Counted from the stretch's first letter, positions 9,000 through 18,577 are shown. The stretch: 64,000 bases of DNA from Halalkalicoccus tibetensis (GCF_037996645.1 NZ_JBBMXV010000006.1:186001-250000), one strand, 5' to 3'. Notes: a model not told the origin generated them from the sequence alone. Numbers and translations are program-made.

Positions 9000-9313
9000 T
9001 TTGGTCGACTTATTCAAACTCGTTGAGATAGTGGAGGAGCGTCGGCACGTTGTTCGTTTATTGTGGCTACCGGTTATTGAACATTCACCTTTAGACAAAT
9101 ACTCAGTTCAGACCAATTAGCAACGTTTGTTTTCAATAACTCTTGCAGGATAATCTCTATCCAATCGTGAATGGGTGGTGATTCTTTACTTCACACAAAC
9201 CTAAACAAAGCATGATCCGGAGCCCACGGAGAAATGATGGGAACGCGCGGATGCATCTAATAGAGTCTCATCTATGCCTAATAGTCTCTGCTCATTGTTG
9301 TGAGTATTAGAGG
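9000..9313. other. Intergenic stretch, no gene recognised
   Basis: Short frames only. A 40-residue segment read from about 8990 (FDLVDLFKLVEIVEERRHV) has a protein-like composition and may be an old transposase or gene fragment, but it cannot be assigned. Confidence 0.3.
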
Positions 9314-10230
9314 TTATTGCGAGAGCTCTTCAATTCGCTTACCGATACTCTCTCGGAGTCGCTGAGCACGCATCTCTGTCTCCTGCCTTCCATGCTGGTT
9401 CTGCACGTACAGAGACTCGAAATAATAGATCTCGTTCATGAGAACGTAGAACGGCGCACGTCGCTCAAAACCATCTGCTAGCGATCGGTATTCAGTGTAA
9501 CCGGTGTGAAACGCTTCTCGGGTATTGGCTCGTTGCGAAACGTTGGAAGCACCGTTCGCCAGTAATTGAACTCACCGGGCGCTGCAATCGTATGCTCGAA
9601 GTCAAGAACGCAAACCGCCTCTCCATCGTCGACAGCAACATGGTCGGGAGTGGCCCACCCATGACAACACACAACCCCACCGGCTCCATCGAAAGCGCCA
9701 GGTCGGTCAGTAAAGACGTTAATGACTGCATCCGCTATATCGCCGTGGCCGTACTTCGCGAGGATCGGTTGGTGACGCTGGATGTACTCTATTGCAGCGG
9801 TCTGCCATTCTGTGCTACCGACGACTGAAATCCCGTTTTCTGTAGGCGCGAAACGACCATAGTTCTCGAAGAAGGGGGGAGTCTCGTTATGTAGTGTTGC
9901 GAGAAGACGACCGGCTGCGTAGCTCCAGTTATTGTCGACTGCTTGTCCGTTATATGGAGCGGGTGCGTCGGGGTGCCAGGCAGCAATATAGTGATCGTCT
10001 CCTACCGAGAGAATCTCCGGTACTGGAATAGTAGTATGTTCTCCGATGAGTGCCGTAATGCGACCTTCTATCTCTGCCTTCCCGGTTGGGTCCGTGGAAC
10101 ATTTATAGACCGCGTGCTGCCCCTCAACGACGATCTCGTACACTCCATGGGGAGGAACAGCATGGAGTTGATCGAGGACGTGGTAGGTTGAGAACTGTGC
10201 AGTGAGCGTCTCGTGTAGATCGTGGTTCAT
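9314..10230 (-). pseudogene. Phosphotransferase (APH-like kinase), frameshifted
   Basis: Starting at the ATG at 10230, the frame encodes an APH-like kinase: N-lobe with VVEGQHAVYKC, a catalytic loop in the form CHGWATPDHV, and VLDFEHTIAAPGEFNYWRT as the metal-binding segment. The frame ends prematurely at 9478. The next frame then continues with TGYTEYRSLADGFERR and about 50 further residues to a stop at 9314, which is the natural C-terminus of this family. Loss of one base around 9520-9525 explains the break. Either the gene is inactive or there is a sequencing error. The canonical HGD has become HGW, as in some haloarchaeal relatives. The upstream extension to 10587 is rejected. Confidence 0.75.
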
Positions 10231-10520
10231 GGTGTGAGCCACGTAACGCGTGGCCAACGGCCGTTCGGAACTGAGTGCTGTGGCTACGGCCGAGAGAAGA
10301 CAGCTCAATTGTCGTGCGAAGAGTATAAAATTATTTCCACTACACAGGTTTACGTCGGTAAAGGAGGCTCGGGGTAGACTCCCCTTTGTTGTCCTCAGTG
10401 CGATCACACTCCTATGCAGATGATATCTGAAGACGACAGGCTCGAGTTTGTGTACCCAGCCTGCTAAACCGCTCGAGTTCTTACGAACTGTCCTCATTGT
10501 ACCGGGACAGAGGTACAAGC

Positions 10521-10607
10521 ATGTTGAATGACGACCGGCAGATCGTCGTCTCCTGCATGGACTGTCACTGCGAGTTTGAAACGTCATCGGTCGAAAATGA
10601 GTGGTGA
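10521..10607 (+). CDS. Possible 28-residue CxxC micro-protein
   Basis: An ATG at 10521 opens a 28-codon frame containing SCMDCHCEFET. Small proteins with one or two CxxC knuckles are abundant in haloarchaea, usually with two pairs; here only one pair plus an extra cysteine is present. It could be a truncated zinc micro-protein or chance. Confidence 0.25.
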   Translation: MLNDDRQIVVSCMDCHCEFETSSVENEW

Positions 10608-10663
10608 GTCGTCTGTGTCAGAACGGTGCAAATCAAGCGCAGCGGTAGGAGGCTTATGAGTAC

Positions 10664-10858
10664 TCACAAAATAGCGTAAACACCAACAGCCACACCAGTC
10701 ATAACTACAATGGCCAGAATGCCGACGGTAGTGTACAGTGTGACAGCGACGGCGACAACCGCCACGCTGACTGTGATTACCGAGGGCTGGTGGACGAGGC
10801 GTTCGCGCTGGCGTCGTTGTTCGTGGTCCAGTTCCACTTGCGGCCGGGGTCGTTGCAT
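10664..10858 (-). CDS. Small membrane protein, unknown function
   Basis: A 64-residue protein: an N-terminal ~27 residues rich in R, Q and H, then two adjacent hydrophobic helices (VITVSVAVVAVAVTLYT and ILAIVVMTGVAVGVYAIL). Such short two-helix proteins are common in haloarchaeal accessory regions. No family is recognised and no operon partner is present. Confidence 0.45.
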   Translation of the reverse strand: MQRPRPQVELDHEQRRQRERLVHQPSVITVSVAVVAVAVTLYTTVGILAIVVMTGVAVGVYAIL

Positions 10859-11314
10859 TGGATGTTAGATTGATGCTCGAGTACGACAGAGAGATGTCTC
10901 CCTGGGCCCCGAGCGCTTGCTGTGGTTAGGTACCGACCGCCCAGAAGACGCGACCAACCACGAACGGCAAGTCAGTACCGTCTCTACAGTGCTGACTTAG
11001 CGTTGTGGCCGTTGTAACTCACGCCAGACGCTCCCCACTATACTGGAGAGGGGAGAGAATGGCGCGATGAGACGTCGAAAATGCGGCCGGATGGTGCGTG
11101 CATTGATGAAATCAACGCGTGAACCCGGCCATCGGGGAGTGCCCAACCGTGACCGGACCTAGCGTCGATTGAAGTCGGTGATGGGTCCGAGCATGGTTAT
11201 GTATCCGTTCGTAACGCTATATTCGATGATTATAAAACTTCTCTTGTCATTGGTAACACTCGGGATCTCTATCGTGAAGTCGTTATATAACGGGTGAGAG
11301 GGCCCAATGCTTCT
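10859..11314. other. Intergenic stretch, nothing recognised
   Basis: About 450 bases without a convincing frame, repeat or promoter. It separates the small membrane gene from the HTH-10 gene end. Confidence 0.4.
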
Positions 11315-11977
11315 TTATCGTTTCACAACCTGTGACATGATTGTGGCTTCTGCTTTCCGAAGATGAGTAGAAGCTGTACTCTCCGCACAGTCTAATTCCG
11401 CAGCTACTGTCACTAACGATGTTTGTCGTGGGATTTCGTAATATCCATGTTCAACAGCGACTTTGAGGGCTTCGAACTGCCGATCAGTGAGTGCGCCAGC
11501 GATTCGCGCATGACGACGATCATACTGGCCAACTTCCTCAATCGTCACTTCGATACTACCGGGCATTTCCTCAATGAGTGTCTTGAGATCCTCGCCTTGC
11601 CCGATGACAGTTATCTGCATCGCAGCATCTTCGTCATAGATGATTGGGGGAACAACGATGAGCTCTAAATCCCAAAATGCACGTCGAAACATGAGATCCT
11701 CTTCTCGCGTCTCTTGGCACACAAAAACGTACAGAGAGTTTTCATCGATCAAAGAAATACGGTACCATTGGATAGAGTTGACATCCGCTATCGCTCTGCG
11801 ATAGCGGCTCGGGTCGGTTACTTCGACGTAAAAAAGCACATACTCAACTGAATGCTCTCCCTGCAGATTCCACGCTAATAGTTCATCATACAGTACGACA
11901 TCCTCATGGCGAATAAATTCCTGCATGGGATGGAGGACCTGATCCGGTTGATAAAGGTGAAGGTCACAGTATTTCAT
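11315..11977 (-). CDS. HTH-10 (Bat-type) transcriptional regulator beside P450
   Basis: A 220-residue paralogue of the regulator at 7058-7708. The sensor-like N-terminus (starting MKYCDLHLYQPDQVLHP) is followed by the C-terminal HTH-10 domain, seen as LTDRQFEALKVAVEHGYYEI and VAAELDCAESTASTHLRKAE. It is divergent from the cytochrome P450 gene across about 125 bases, the classic arrangement for a regulator controlling its neighbour. Family identification is firm; the regulatory link to the P450 is inference. Confidence 0.86.
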   Translation of the reverse strand: MKYCDLHLYQPDQVLHPMQEFIRHEDVVLYDELLAWNLQGEHSVEYVLFYVEVTDPSRYRRAIADVNSIQWYRISLIDENSLYVFVCQETREEDLMFRRAFWDLELIVVPPIIYDEDAAMQITVIGQGEDLKTLIEEMPGSIEVTIEEVGQYDRRHARIAGALTDRQFEALKVAVEHGYYEIPRQTSLVTVAAELDCAESTASTHLRKAEATIMSQVVKR

Positions 11978-12103
11978 ACGAGGTGTTTTCTATGACGAAG
12001 TAGTTGATGCGAGGTTCAGTCTGTCCTTGAGTGCAACGAATATAAAGCCACTAGCCAGTACGCCTAAATCGGCTTACTCATCGACTACGAACTATAGACT
12101 GTT

Positions 12104-13492
12104 ATGGCGTCACCCACACAGGATGGATCTGGAGTCCAACAATCAGTTACGCAGGCAGATGTTCCACCAGGGCCGGATGGATGGCCACTTATCGGTAATA
12201 CACTCCAGGTGGCAAATGACCCGCTCGCTTTCTTTGAACGAGCAGCTGAGTACGGTGATCTTGTTCGATACGAGCTTGGGGGAGTTCCCTTTACACTAGT
12301 ACTCCATCCGGAGTATGTCGAGCAGTTGTTAGTGACGGACTCGGACTCAGTTGAGAAATTCCAATTCAACGATTTCAGTGGAAACAGCAACCAATTTGCG
12401 TCGGAAGGTGTACTGTGCAGCGAAGGTGAGCAGTGGCGCAAGCAACGGACATTGCTCCAAAACGCGTTTACGCTTGATCACATCGAGCAGTACGGTGCGA
12501 TAATGACTGATGTAGCTACTGTACACGTAGATTCGTGGGACACTAACGAAAATATAGCACTCAATACGGCGTTTTCCGATTTGACACTCGATATTCTTAC
12601 TCAGACTCTGTTCGATTTCGATATGGGTAGACGAAGTGAGGCAGTCACTCAAGTGGCCAGAGCAATCAATGAGCGGTCGGACCCACGCAATCTCTCAATT
12701 TTCCTTCCATCCTGGATACCAACGCCACTGCAGCGCCAATACGAGACGGCTATGGATAAATTCGAAGCAATTGTCGATACTGTAATCAAGGAACGGCGCA
12801 GGGCCGATAATCTCACGGATCGTGATGACCTTCTCTCGTTGCTCCTCTCAGCAGAAGGAACTGAAGGCTATCAACATTCTGACGAGGAACTGCGCGATCA
12901 ACTGCTGACGTTCCTTTTTGCCGGACACGAAACCACTTCTCTCGCACTGACATACACAGTGCTGTTGTTGACACAGAATCCAAGGGTGCGTCAACAGCTT
13001 CGGAGCGAATGGAATAGCGTTCTCGGCAGCGCCAATCCGACACCGCATGATATACCACAGCTTACAGTCACCGATCGGGTTCTAACCGAATCTCTGCGGC
13101 TATATCCTCCTGCATTTGCGGTCTTTCGCAAAGCTACCGACGATCTCGAACTCGGCGGATATCGTATTCCAGAGGGAACAGCAATCACAATCCCTCAGTA
13201 CAGGCTGCACCGCGACCCGCGATTCTACGAGTCACCAGAATCGTTTATTCCTGACCGATGGACTAACGAGCTTGAAAATGAGCTACCGGAGTACGCGTAC
13301 TTTCCGTTCGGGGGAGGGCCTCGTCACTGTATTGGGATGCGGTTTGCCATGATGGAGCTGAAGCTCGTACTACCAATCCTACTCCAGGAGATCGAATTTG
13401 AATTGCTCTCGAGTGCAACACCTGAACTCGCTCCGGGGACAACCCTTCAACCGGCCGAAGACGTACGGGCACAGATACAGCGACGAGAATAG
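12104..13492 (+). CDS. Cytochrome P450 (CYP174-like)
   Basis: A 462-residue soluble P450 monooxygenase resembling haloarchaeal CYP174. The I-helix motif is AGHETT (A273-T277), the K-helix ExxR is ESLR (E329-R332), and the haem-binding loop is FGGGPRHCIG with the axial ligand C409. All essential residues are present and the length is normal. No ferredoxin or reductase is adjacent, so electrons must come from elsewhere. The gene is divergent from the HTH-10 regulator. Substrate unknown. Confidence 0.92.
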   Translation: MASPTQDGSGVQQSVTQADVPPGPDGWPLIGNTLQVANDPLAFFERAAEYGDLVRYELGGVPFTLVLHPEYVEQLLVTDSDSVEKFQFNDFSGNSNQFASEGVLCSEGEQWRKQRTLLQNAFTLDHIEQYGAIMTDVATVHVDSWDTNENIALNTAFSDLTLDILTQTLFDFDMGRRSEAVTQVARAINERSDPRNLSIFLPSWIPTPLQRQYETAMDKFEAIVDTVIKERRRADNLTDRDDLLSLLLSAEGTEGYQHSDEELRDQLLTFLFAGHETTSLALTYTVLLLTQNPRVRQQLRSEWNSVLGSANPTPHDIPQLTVTDRVLTESLRLYPPAFAVFRKATDDLELGGYRIPEGTAITIPQYRLHRDPRFYESPESFIPDRWTNELENELPEYAYFPFGGGPRHCIGMRFAMMELKLVLPILLQEIEFELLSSATPELAPGTTLQPAEDVRAQIQRRE

Positions 13493-13812
13493 CGTTTCGC
13501 GAGTGTCAACAGTAGGATCACAGACATAGCAAACCCGCTTATTGAGGGGAGGGATATCGGTTATACTGTAGAGAATTACTTGTTATAGTAGAGCGCATCT
13601 CTTCCTGCTCTTGCTCTCATACCCAAAGCCAGTTCTTCTATCTAGGAATCGTACCATGCCTCTGGATCATGTTCACCAAAATACCTCTCTTCGATAGAGT
13701 ATTTAGGTGTTTCATTGCCATCACGGTCCATCATGGCTCTTCTCTCTTGTTCTGGTACTCCAGTCAGAACGTTCATATCGGTCCCGACAGTATACCATTA
13801 GAGAGACCAGCA

Positions 13813-14205
13813 ATGTCGATCGATCGCGAGACGTTCGAACGCGCGACCGAAGACGAACTGCGAGACGTCTCGGTCCCGGACCAAGTCCTCGCCTTCCTTA
13901 CTGCTCACCAAGATCGAGCGTTCAAAGCCACAGAGATCGCTCGACAGCTCGATCTCGAACCGGATACAGTAAGCACAGCGTTGACTCGTCTGAAATCCCG
14001 AGAGCTCGTCGAACACAAGTCCGCCTACTGGGCACTGACGAGCGACTCCAATCGCTTGCAGAGTTCAGCGGACTATGAGCGTGCAACCCAATTGTTCAAC
14101 GACCAACTCGGAGCAGAAGCAAAAGACGACTGGGAAGCACACGCACCGGCTGAACCACATCCAAGCCACCAGTCAGACAACGATACCGATACAAACACTT
14201 CGTGA
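13813..14205 (+). CDS. MarR-like winged-helix antitoxin
   Basis: A 130-residue protein with a winged helix at about 20-85: VLAFLTAHQDRAFKATEIAR and TVSTALTRLKSRELVEHK form the helices and recognition helix. The C-terminal ~45 residues are acidic and disordered, which is typical for an antitoxin segment that wraps the toxin. Its stop overlaps the GTG start of the MazF/PemK-like gene by four bases (GTGA). The start at 13813 is chosen because it begins the compact domain; the upstream extension to 13669 has no domain character. Likely represses its own operon. Confidence 0.8.
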   Translation: MSIDRETFERATEDELRDVSVPDQVLAFLTAHQDRAFKATEIARQLDLEPDTVSTALTRLKSRELVEHKSAYWALTSDSNRLQSSADYERATQLFNDQLGAEAKDDWEAHAPAEPHPSHQSDNDTDTNTS

Positions 14206-14549
14206 CTGAGTCACCCGCCCCTATCTATGAGCCGGGCGACGTCGTCTATGGGGCCGACCCATTCAAAGGACCAGAAACGGCTCGCCCCTGGCTTATTCTC
14301 TCGAATCACGACGGCAAACCATTTCACGGAGAACAGTATATCGCGCTTACTCTCACGACACGCTCGTGGTTAGACGGGTTACTCGAGATCCCTGACGATG
14401 CCTGGGTTCATGGTGGGACACCCCGTTCTAGTCGGATTGTTCCATGGGGCGTTCAATCACTTGCACAAAGCGATATTGATCACTGGCAAGGACGCCTCCC
14501 AACAGTTCTTACGGACCGCGCTCGAGACGCACTTATCGAGTATCTGTAG
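14202..14549 (+). CDS. PemK/MazF-type toxin
   Basis: A 115-residue protein resembling the PemK/MazF endoribonuclease fold: GDVVYGADPFKG near the start, RPWLILSNHDGKPFHGEQYIALTLT as the core strand region, and PWGVQSLAQSDI further on. Such toxins cut mRNA to stop growth. It overlaps the upstream antitoxin gene (GTGA), giving a standard addiction module. The GTG start is dictated by the overlap. The family match is from pattern, not from a search. Confidence 0.78.
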   Translation: MTESPAPIYEPGDVVYGADPFKGPETARPWLILSNHDGKPFHGEQYIALTLTTRSWLDGLLEIPDDAWVHGGTPRSSRIVPWGVQSLAQSDIDHWQGRLPTVLTDRARDALIEYL

Positions 14550-14700
14550 AACGCCATTCGCACGACGATCTATCGTTCCAGTTGTCTTACTACTGGAATG
14601 CCATGAAGTAACTCGATCTTTAGTAGCGTAGTGAGTGGTTCAGCGTTGCCAGTATGCGATTGGCTAGTGGTGAGCTAACTCGTATGGGGTGGAATAGAGT

Positions 14701-14889
14701 TCAGGCCTGTGCCCGCTCGACAGTCTCCTCGAGGTGCTGTTCGCAGGTGTATTCTGAGAGTACGTCATCACTCAATACGTAGTAGTCGGCATCGTGCTCA
14801 CAGTCATCGGTCACACATGGCCGTGGTGTGTTCTGCTCGCCAAGTCTGAGAACGAGATCGACCCCAAGCCGGTCAAGACGGTCAGTCAT
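14701..14889 (-). CDS. Small cysteine/histidine protein, unknown function
   Basis: A 62-residue acidic protein with CVTDDCEHDAD and YTCEQHLEE, four potential zinc ligands (C, C, C, H). The layout resembles small haloarchaeal zinc-binding proteins. The ATG at 14889 is preferred over 14916. No linked gene suggests a role. Confidence 0.5.
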   Translation of the reverse strand: MTDRLDRLGVDLVLRLGEQNTPRPCVTDDCEHDADYYVLSDDVLSEYTCEQHLEETVERAQA

Positions 14890-15014
14890 AGCTAGATGCC
14901 CTCCGGTAGAACACATAATGTCTCTGTATCCAATACAGGAATAAGAGTATATCTCTTGCTGGTTTTCCGGACTCGAAACGACTTGGGCTCATGCACTACC
15001 GCTTCCTATGAGGT

Positions 15015-15027
15015 GGCTCTGTTGAAA
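15015..15027 (+). repeat. IS6-family-like terminal repeat, orphan end
   Basis: GGCTCTGTTGAAA is identical to the right-end repeat of the MITE at 5281-5404. No facing end is visible in the next few hundred bases, so it marks a remnant of an element between the zinc-protein gene and the broken glycosidase. Confidence 0.45.
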
Positions 15028-15167
15028 TGCCCTACAGACGAACTATTAGAGATACCCAGCGTTACATACAGTGCAATGCTGTACCGAACTGGGTGAACAG
15101 TCTCCGGTTCCTATCAGAATGTCGTGCTGCCCATAGCGGTGACGATTGGGACTTTCCTACGTAGCTA

Positions 15168-16267
15168 TCAATAGTTGACACTTGCATTCTTTACGGTAGT
15201 GGTCAACTCTTGGTGCCATTCGATGTCTTCCCACATACCGCGAAACTGTGGGCCACAGAAGTTGCTCGTAGAGAGTGCAGTCCATTGGCCGGTTGCAGCT
15301 GCCGCTCGTGTCCCGACCGCACAGAGTTCTTTGACCCACTCCCAGTCCAATCCGGGCCGATCCGTGTAGTGGATTACTGCCCACGATTCCGTCGTCGCCA
15401 GTGGGAGGCCAGTACTTCGAGCCCATTCGGCAGCTGCTTCGATTTCGGCCCGAAGTTGGTTCTCCCAATTCTCTACATTCTCCCGATAGCGGTTTTCTCC
15501 CTCCGTTGCAAGCCACTCATAATGTTCCTCTGAGTCGATATCGTGGGACCAGTCAAAGAAGTCACTAGTGTTCATCAACCAGAGATGCGTGTCGATCAGA
15601 TCCATCTCCGGTTCCGGCTCTCGCCCCAAGATTTTCCCGGTCCTGCGGTTTCAGAAACACAATACGCCTGCCCGGGATACGCATCGCGGACGGCTGCGAT
15701 TGATTCTGAGACCCATCGACGAGACGCTGGGGAGCGACGACTAGTGGAGTGGTCATCCTCCGGCCTGTTGAAGTATGGTGCCCAGTCGGGATGCGGGAAC
15801 TCATTACAGAGATCAACCCAGGCAATTGTATCGAGCAACCCGGCCTCTGCTATCTCGTCCAGCAGGTCGATCCAGACGGTTGCCAGATCTCGCGGAGCAT
15901 GTATCCCACGCCGAGCGTTCGTTGAATCCTCTCGAAACCACGAAGAAAGCGCGACAGAGATGTCCCGATCTTCGCACTTCTCTAAGAACTCAACGAGCGC
16001 GGGGAGGACCTGAACCTGAGCGGTCGTTGACGCTCCCCAGTCACCAGCATCGAAAGCAGGCGGCAGAGTCCATTCTCTGTACGGGTCTATCGAAACTAAA
16101 TGTGGATACGGGTCGATACGCAACGCATTGTAACCCCGAACTGTGAGTTCGTCGAGGATTTGTCCCCAATCGCTGTACGCTCCACCCTCGTAATGGCGCT
16201 CTAGCCATGAGAAATCCCACATAGCGATCGCAAGGGGAGAGTCTCTGTCCACGATAGTCATGCTCAT
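15168..16267 (-). pseudogene. Cellulase-like glycoside hydrolase, frameshifted
   Basis: Reading leftwards from the ATG at 16267, the frame encodes an alpha/beta-barrel glycosidase of GH5-like type: MWDFSWLERHYEGGAYSDW near the start, VDLCNEF with the putative acid/base glutamate, then a stop near 15596. A second frame starting around 15640 continues the barrel with EPEMDLIDTHLWLM and TTESWAVIHY, where the glutamate is the probable nucleophile, ending at 15168. The break lies in a GGGAAAAT run; one missing A would restore a single protein of about 365 residues. Either a pseudogene or a homopolymer sequencing error. No signal peptide, so it would act in the cytoplasm. Confidence 0.75.
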
Positions 16268-16443
16268 ATCATCTGATTGTGGTCACTTACTTTTTGTGTA
16301 ATAGGGGACCTCAATCAATACCCTCGCAGAGATTCGTTAGTGTTGATACCGTAGAACGTGTGTTGTGAAACCATTCACAAGATATAGATTCCGTACCTGT
16401 CCCTAGTGAACTGACTGGTAGAATTGCATCTCTACGTAACAGG

Positions 16444-16496
16444 TGCTTCATCCCTCCTAGCTAGGAAATGAAGACAGCACTAACCGCTACATACAG
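16444..16496 (+). repeat. Direct repeat, left copy (brackets XRE module)
   Basis: About 53 bases beginning TGCTTCATCCCTCCTAGCT and ending near CTACATACAG. A similar block (roughly 80 percent by eye) recurs in the same orientation at 17061-17113. The two copies bracket the XRE and membrane genes, 617 bases apart. Confidence 0.55.
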
Positions 16497-16506
16497 AAGA
16501 TGAGCA

Positions 16507-16722
16507 TTACAATTGGGGCCCTTCCTCAGTCGTAGGCGGTTCAAAGATGTCCTCAATAGAGCAATCAAAGTATTCTGCAAGGTGAAAGGCAAGTTCGAGA
16601 CTTGGATTATAGCGACCTGCTTCAATCGCACTAATCGTCTGCCGAGATACATCAACGGCTTCTGCAAGGTCACTCTGTGTCAAGTCGTGTCTCGCTCGTC
16701 GTACTTTGAGGTCATTTTTCAT
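16507..16722 (-). CDS. XRE-family HTH regulator (second copy)
   Basis: A 71-residue Cro/C1-type regulator, paralogous to the one at 2030-2230: TQSDLAEAVDVSRQTISAIE is the HTH and YFDCSIEDIFEPP the tail. It starts three bases after the stop of the membrane gene, so both are one transcript. A dyad resembling the operator of the first pair lies just upstream of the membrane gene at 16963-16978. Likely an autoregulator. Confidence 0.85.
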   Translation of the reverse strand: MKNDLKVRRARHDLTQSDLAEAVDVSRQTISAIEAGRYNPSLELAFHLAEYFDCSIEDIFEPPTTEEGPQL

Positions 16723-16725
16723 CGC

Positions 16726-16959
16726 TTACATCGCTCGGGTGTAGTACAGCCCCATCCCGAAGTAGACGACCCATCCGAGAACGAAACCAGTGATCTCGAG
16801 ACTGATAGCTCCAAGATTCGTGAACCCGTTCTCAACAACGTGCATGACGATAATCGCTAAAAGCAGTGCTGAAAGGGCTATATATGCCCACATCGAGGCC
16901 CGCCCTCCAATTTTCTGAGACCGTTCATCTTCTCTCCCAATAAAGGGTAAGTCCGACAT
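16726..16959 (-). CDS. DUF2178-like small membrane protein (partner of XRE)
   Basis: A 77-residue protein with two membrane helices, about 24-42 (ALSALLLAIIVMHVVENG) and 52-72 (ISLEITGFVLGWVVYFGMGL). The N-terminal 20 residues are charged. It precedes the XRE gene by three bases, the same order as at 1618-2230, but it is about half the length of that membrane partner. Function unknown. Confidence 0.65.
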   Translation of the reverse strand: MSDLPFIGREDERSQKIGGRASMWAYIALSALLLAIIVMHVVENGFTNLGAISLEITGFVLGWVVYFGMGLYYTRAM

Positions 16960-16962
16960 TGT

Positions 16963-16978
16963 GTAAACATACCCTTAC
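16963..16978 (-). promoter_or_regulatory. Probable XRE operator
   Basis: On the coding (minus) strand the sequence is GTAAGGGTATGTTTAC, with outer arms GTAA and TTAC, ending three bases before the ATG at 16959. It resembles GTAAAGTATGCTTTAC at 1560-1575 before the other pair. A TATA-like TTATAC lies just upstream, near 16985-16990. Confidence 0.5.
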
Positions 16979-17060
16979 TAAATGAGTATAACACTTTCCA
17001 CTAATATGCGATAAATCGCCCTCACAAGACTTCGACCAATTCGCACATCTACCGAACAGC

Positions 17061-17113
17061 TGCTTCATCTCTCTTAGCTGGGAACTGAAGTTAGCACCAA
17101 CCCTTACATACAA
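17061..17113 (+). repeat. Direct repeat, right copy
   Basis: Begins TGCTTCATCTCTCTTAGCT and ends CTTACATACAA; partner of 16444-16496. Confidence 0.55.
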
Positions 17114-17667
17114 GCTAAGCAGGTAACGGCACAACACATAATATTAATACTACTTGTCAAAACTCGTGTGGTGGATAGAAGGGGAGATCTCGAGCAGTAG
17201 AGGGGCTGGGAAGGACACTAAAGCCCAATTATTGAAAACACGGTAATATACAAGGTAGTCCAATGGGGGCAGTGATAAGAATCCAAATGCTCATAAATAT
17301 TGTCTCTTTCTGATCGGCCATTTCGTCACCGTCCAGAAGGTTACCGGCCTCTCTAAGGGTTTCTCTGACCCCTATATGTGAACAGAAAATAGGCGGTGTT
17401 AACAAGATTTGGAGAGGCTTCTCCACAGTCTGACCATGCACATTCGTATGGAGTGAACAGAGGAAGCAGAGAATACGGGTATGAGAACCGTTGTACGACA
17501 CCCTCGAATTCGGGGTCTTAAATCAGTAAGAGTCATAGGCTGACACCTCCGAGGGCGAGAGCGACCACAGTCGTTCAGAGAAGCGCAGCGACGAGTAGTG
17601 AGGCCCACCGCGAGGAGTGCTCGGCGCGGGGTAGTCTCGCCTTTGAGGTCCCAGCGCCGCATCGCTT
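17114..17667. other. Intergenic stretch, no gene recognised
   Basis: About 550 bases. A G+C-rich block at 17530-17660 allows an 87-codon frame on the minus strand, but its Arg/Cys-rich composition is unlike haloarchaeal proteins. Nothing else is seen. Confidence 0.4.
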
Positions 17668-18343
17668 TTATATGAGAAGTAGTAGTGTTGTCACGGCAGG
17701 GGCTTCAGTTGTAGCTACCCAATAAATGATCTCAAACTGGATTGCATTGAATAATCCATGGACTGTCGCGGGCACTACGAGGTTGCCACTATACTCATAG
17801 CTCGCGCCGAGTACGACGCTCAGAGCCAAGTAGGTAATGAGTGTTAAAATTAGTCCTTCACCAGTGAGCGAGCCGAGATGGGCAAGCGCAAAAATGAGAC
17901 TAGCAATAACAATTCCGAGAAGAATACCGAGCCGGAGTCGTAAGATCTGTTGAATGACGCCTCGAAAGAGTAATTCTTCGCCGGGTCCCACTAATAGAAG
18001 TGATTTGTGATTAAAATAGCGAATAGCATGAAGAGTCCACCGCCGATCCAACCAAGGTCCGAAATTTGGGATAGTCAAGAAGAAGAAAATCAATCCCCTC
18101 GTTGCGAGTCGAGATATAGATTAGCGCGACCGAGCCGAAACCAAGCCCTTGGAGGGTGACCGTACTGATAACAATCCGTAGACTCGGTTGGTCAAAAACG
18201 CTAAAGCCGAATAGTAAGAGAGCGTTGCTGGTAAGAAGCATAAATAATGTTCCGACTCCAAACCCAGCGAATCCAATCAGAAGGCAGACGCCTACTGCTC
18301 TTATAGTCGCTAGTGAATCAATCTCCGTTGTTTGAATACCCAT
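17668..18343 (-). pseudogene. CPBP-family intramembrane protease, broken
   Basis: From the ATG at 18343 the first frame gives about 90 residues with two hydrophobic helices and then runs out at about 18011. A second frame, overlapping it, carries the catalytic region: GPGEELLFRG, a histidine in FALAHLGSLTG and VHGLFNA, down to a stop at 17668. At least one frameshift, and probably a deletion around 18010-18100, separates them. The active-site part is preserved, so decay may be recent. Third CPBP member in this region. Confidence 0.75.
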
Positions 18344-18577
18344 TACCTGATGCTTAGATCGCTCAGGTTTTTCTCTATTGGTAGCAGATTCTGAGTCTTG
18401 TTAGTGAGCTGGGTCTATGCGTCGCCTCTATATTCGGCCCGGGATGTGGTCGTGTCGGTGGATGGGTGGCAAATACCGTTGCGTCACGGTGGCCGACCGG
18501 CGCGAACGCGTCATAGGACTCCTACAGTAGACAACAATTAAATAAGAAGAGGAATGATTTTGCTAAAAGTCTTGAAT

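Noticed and set aside
17399-17662. 87-codon frame, minus strand
   Set aside because: Arg/Cys-rich, non-acidic composition, no start signal and no recognised domain.
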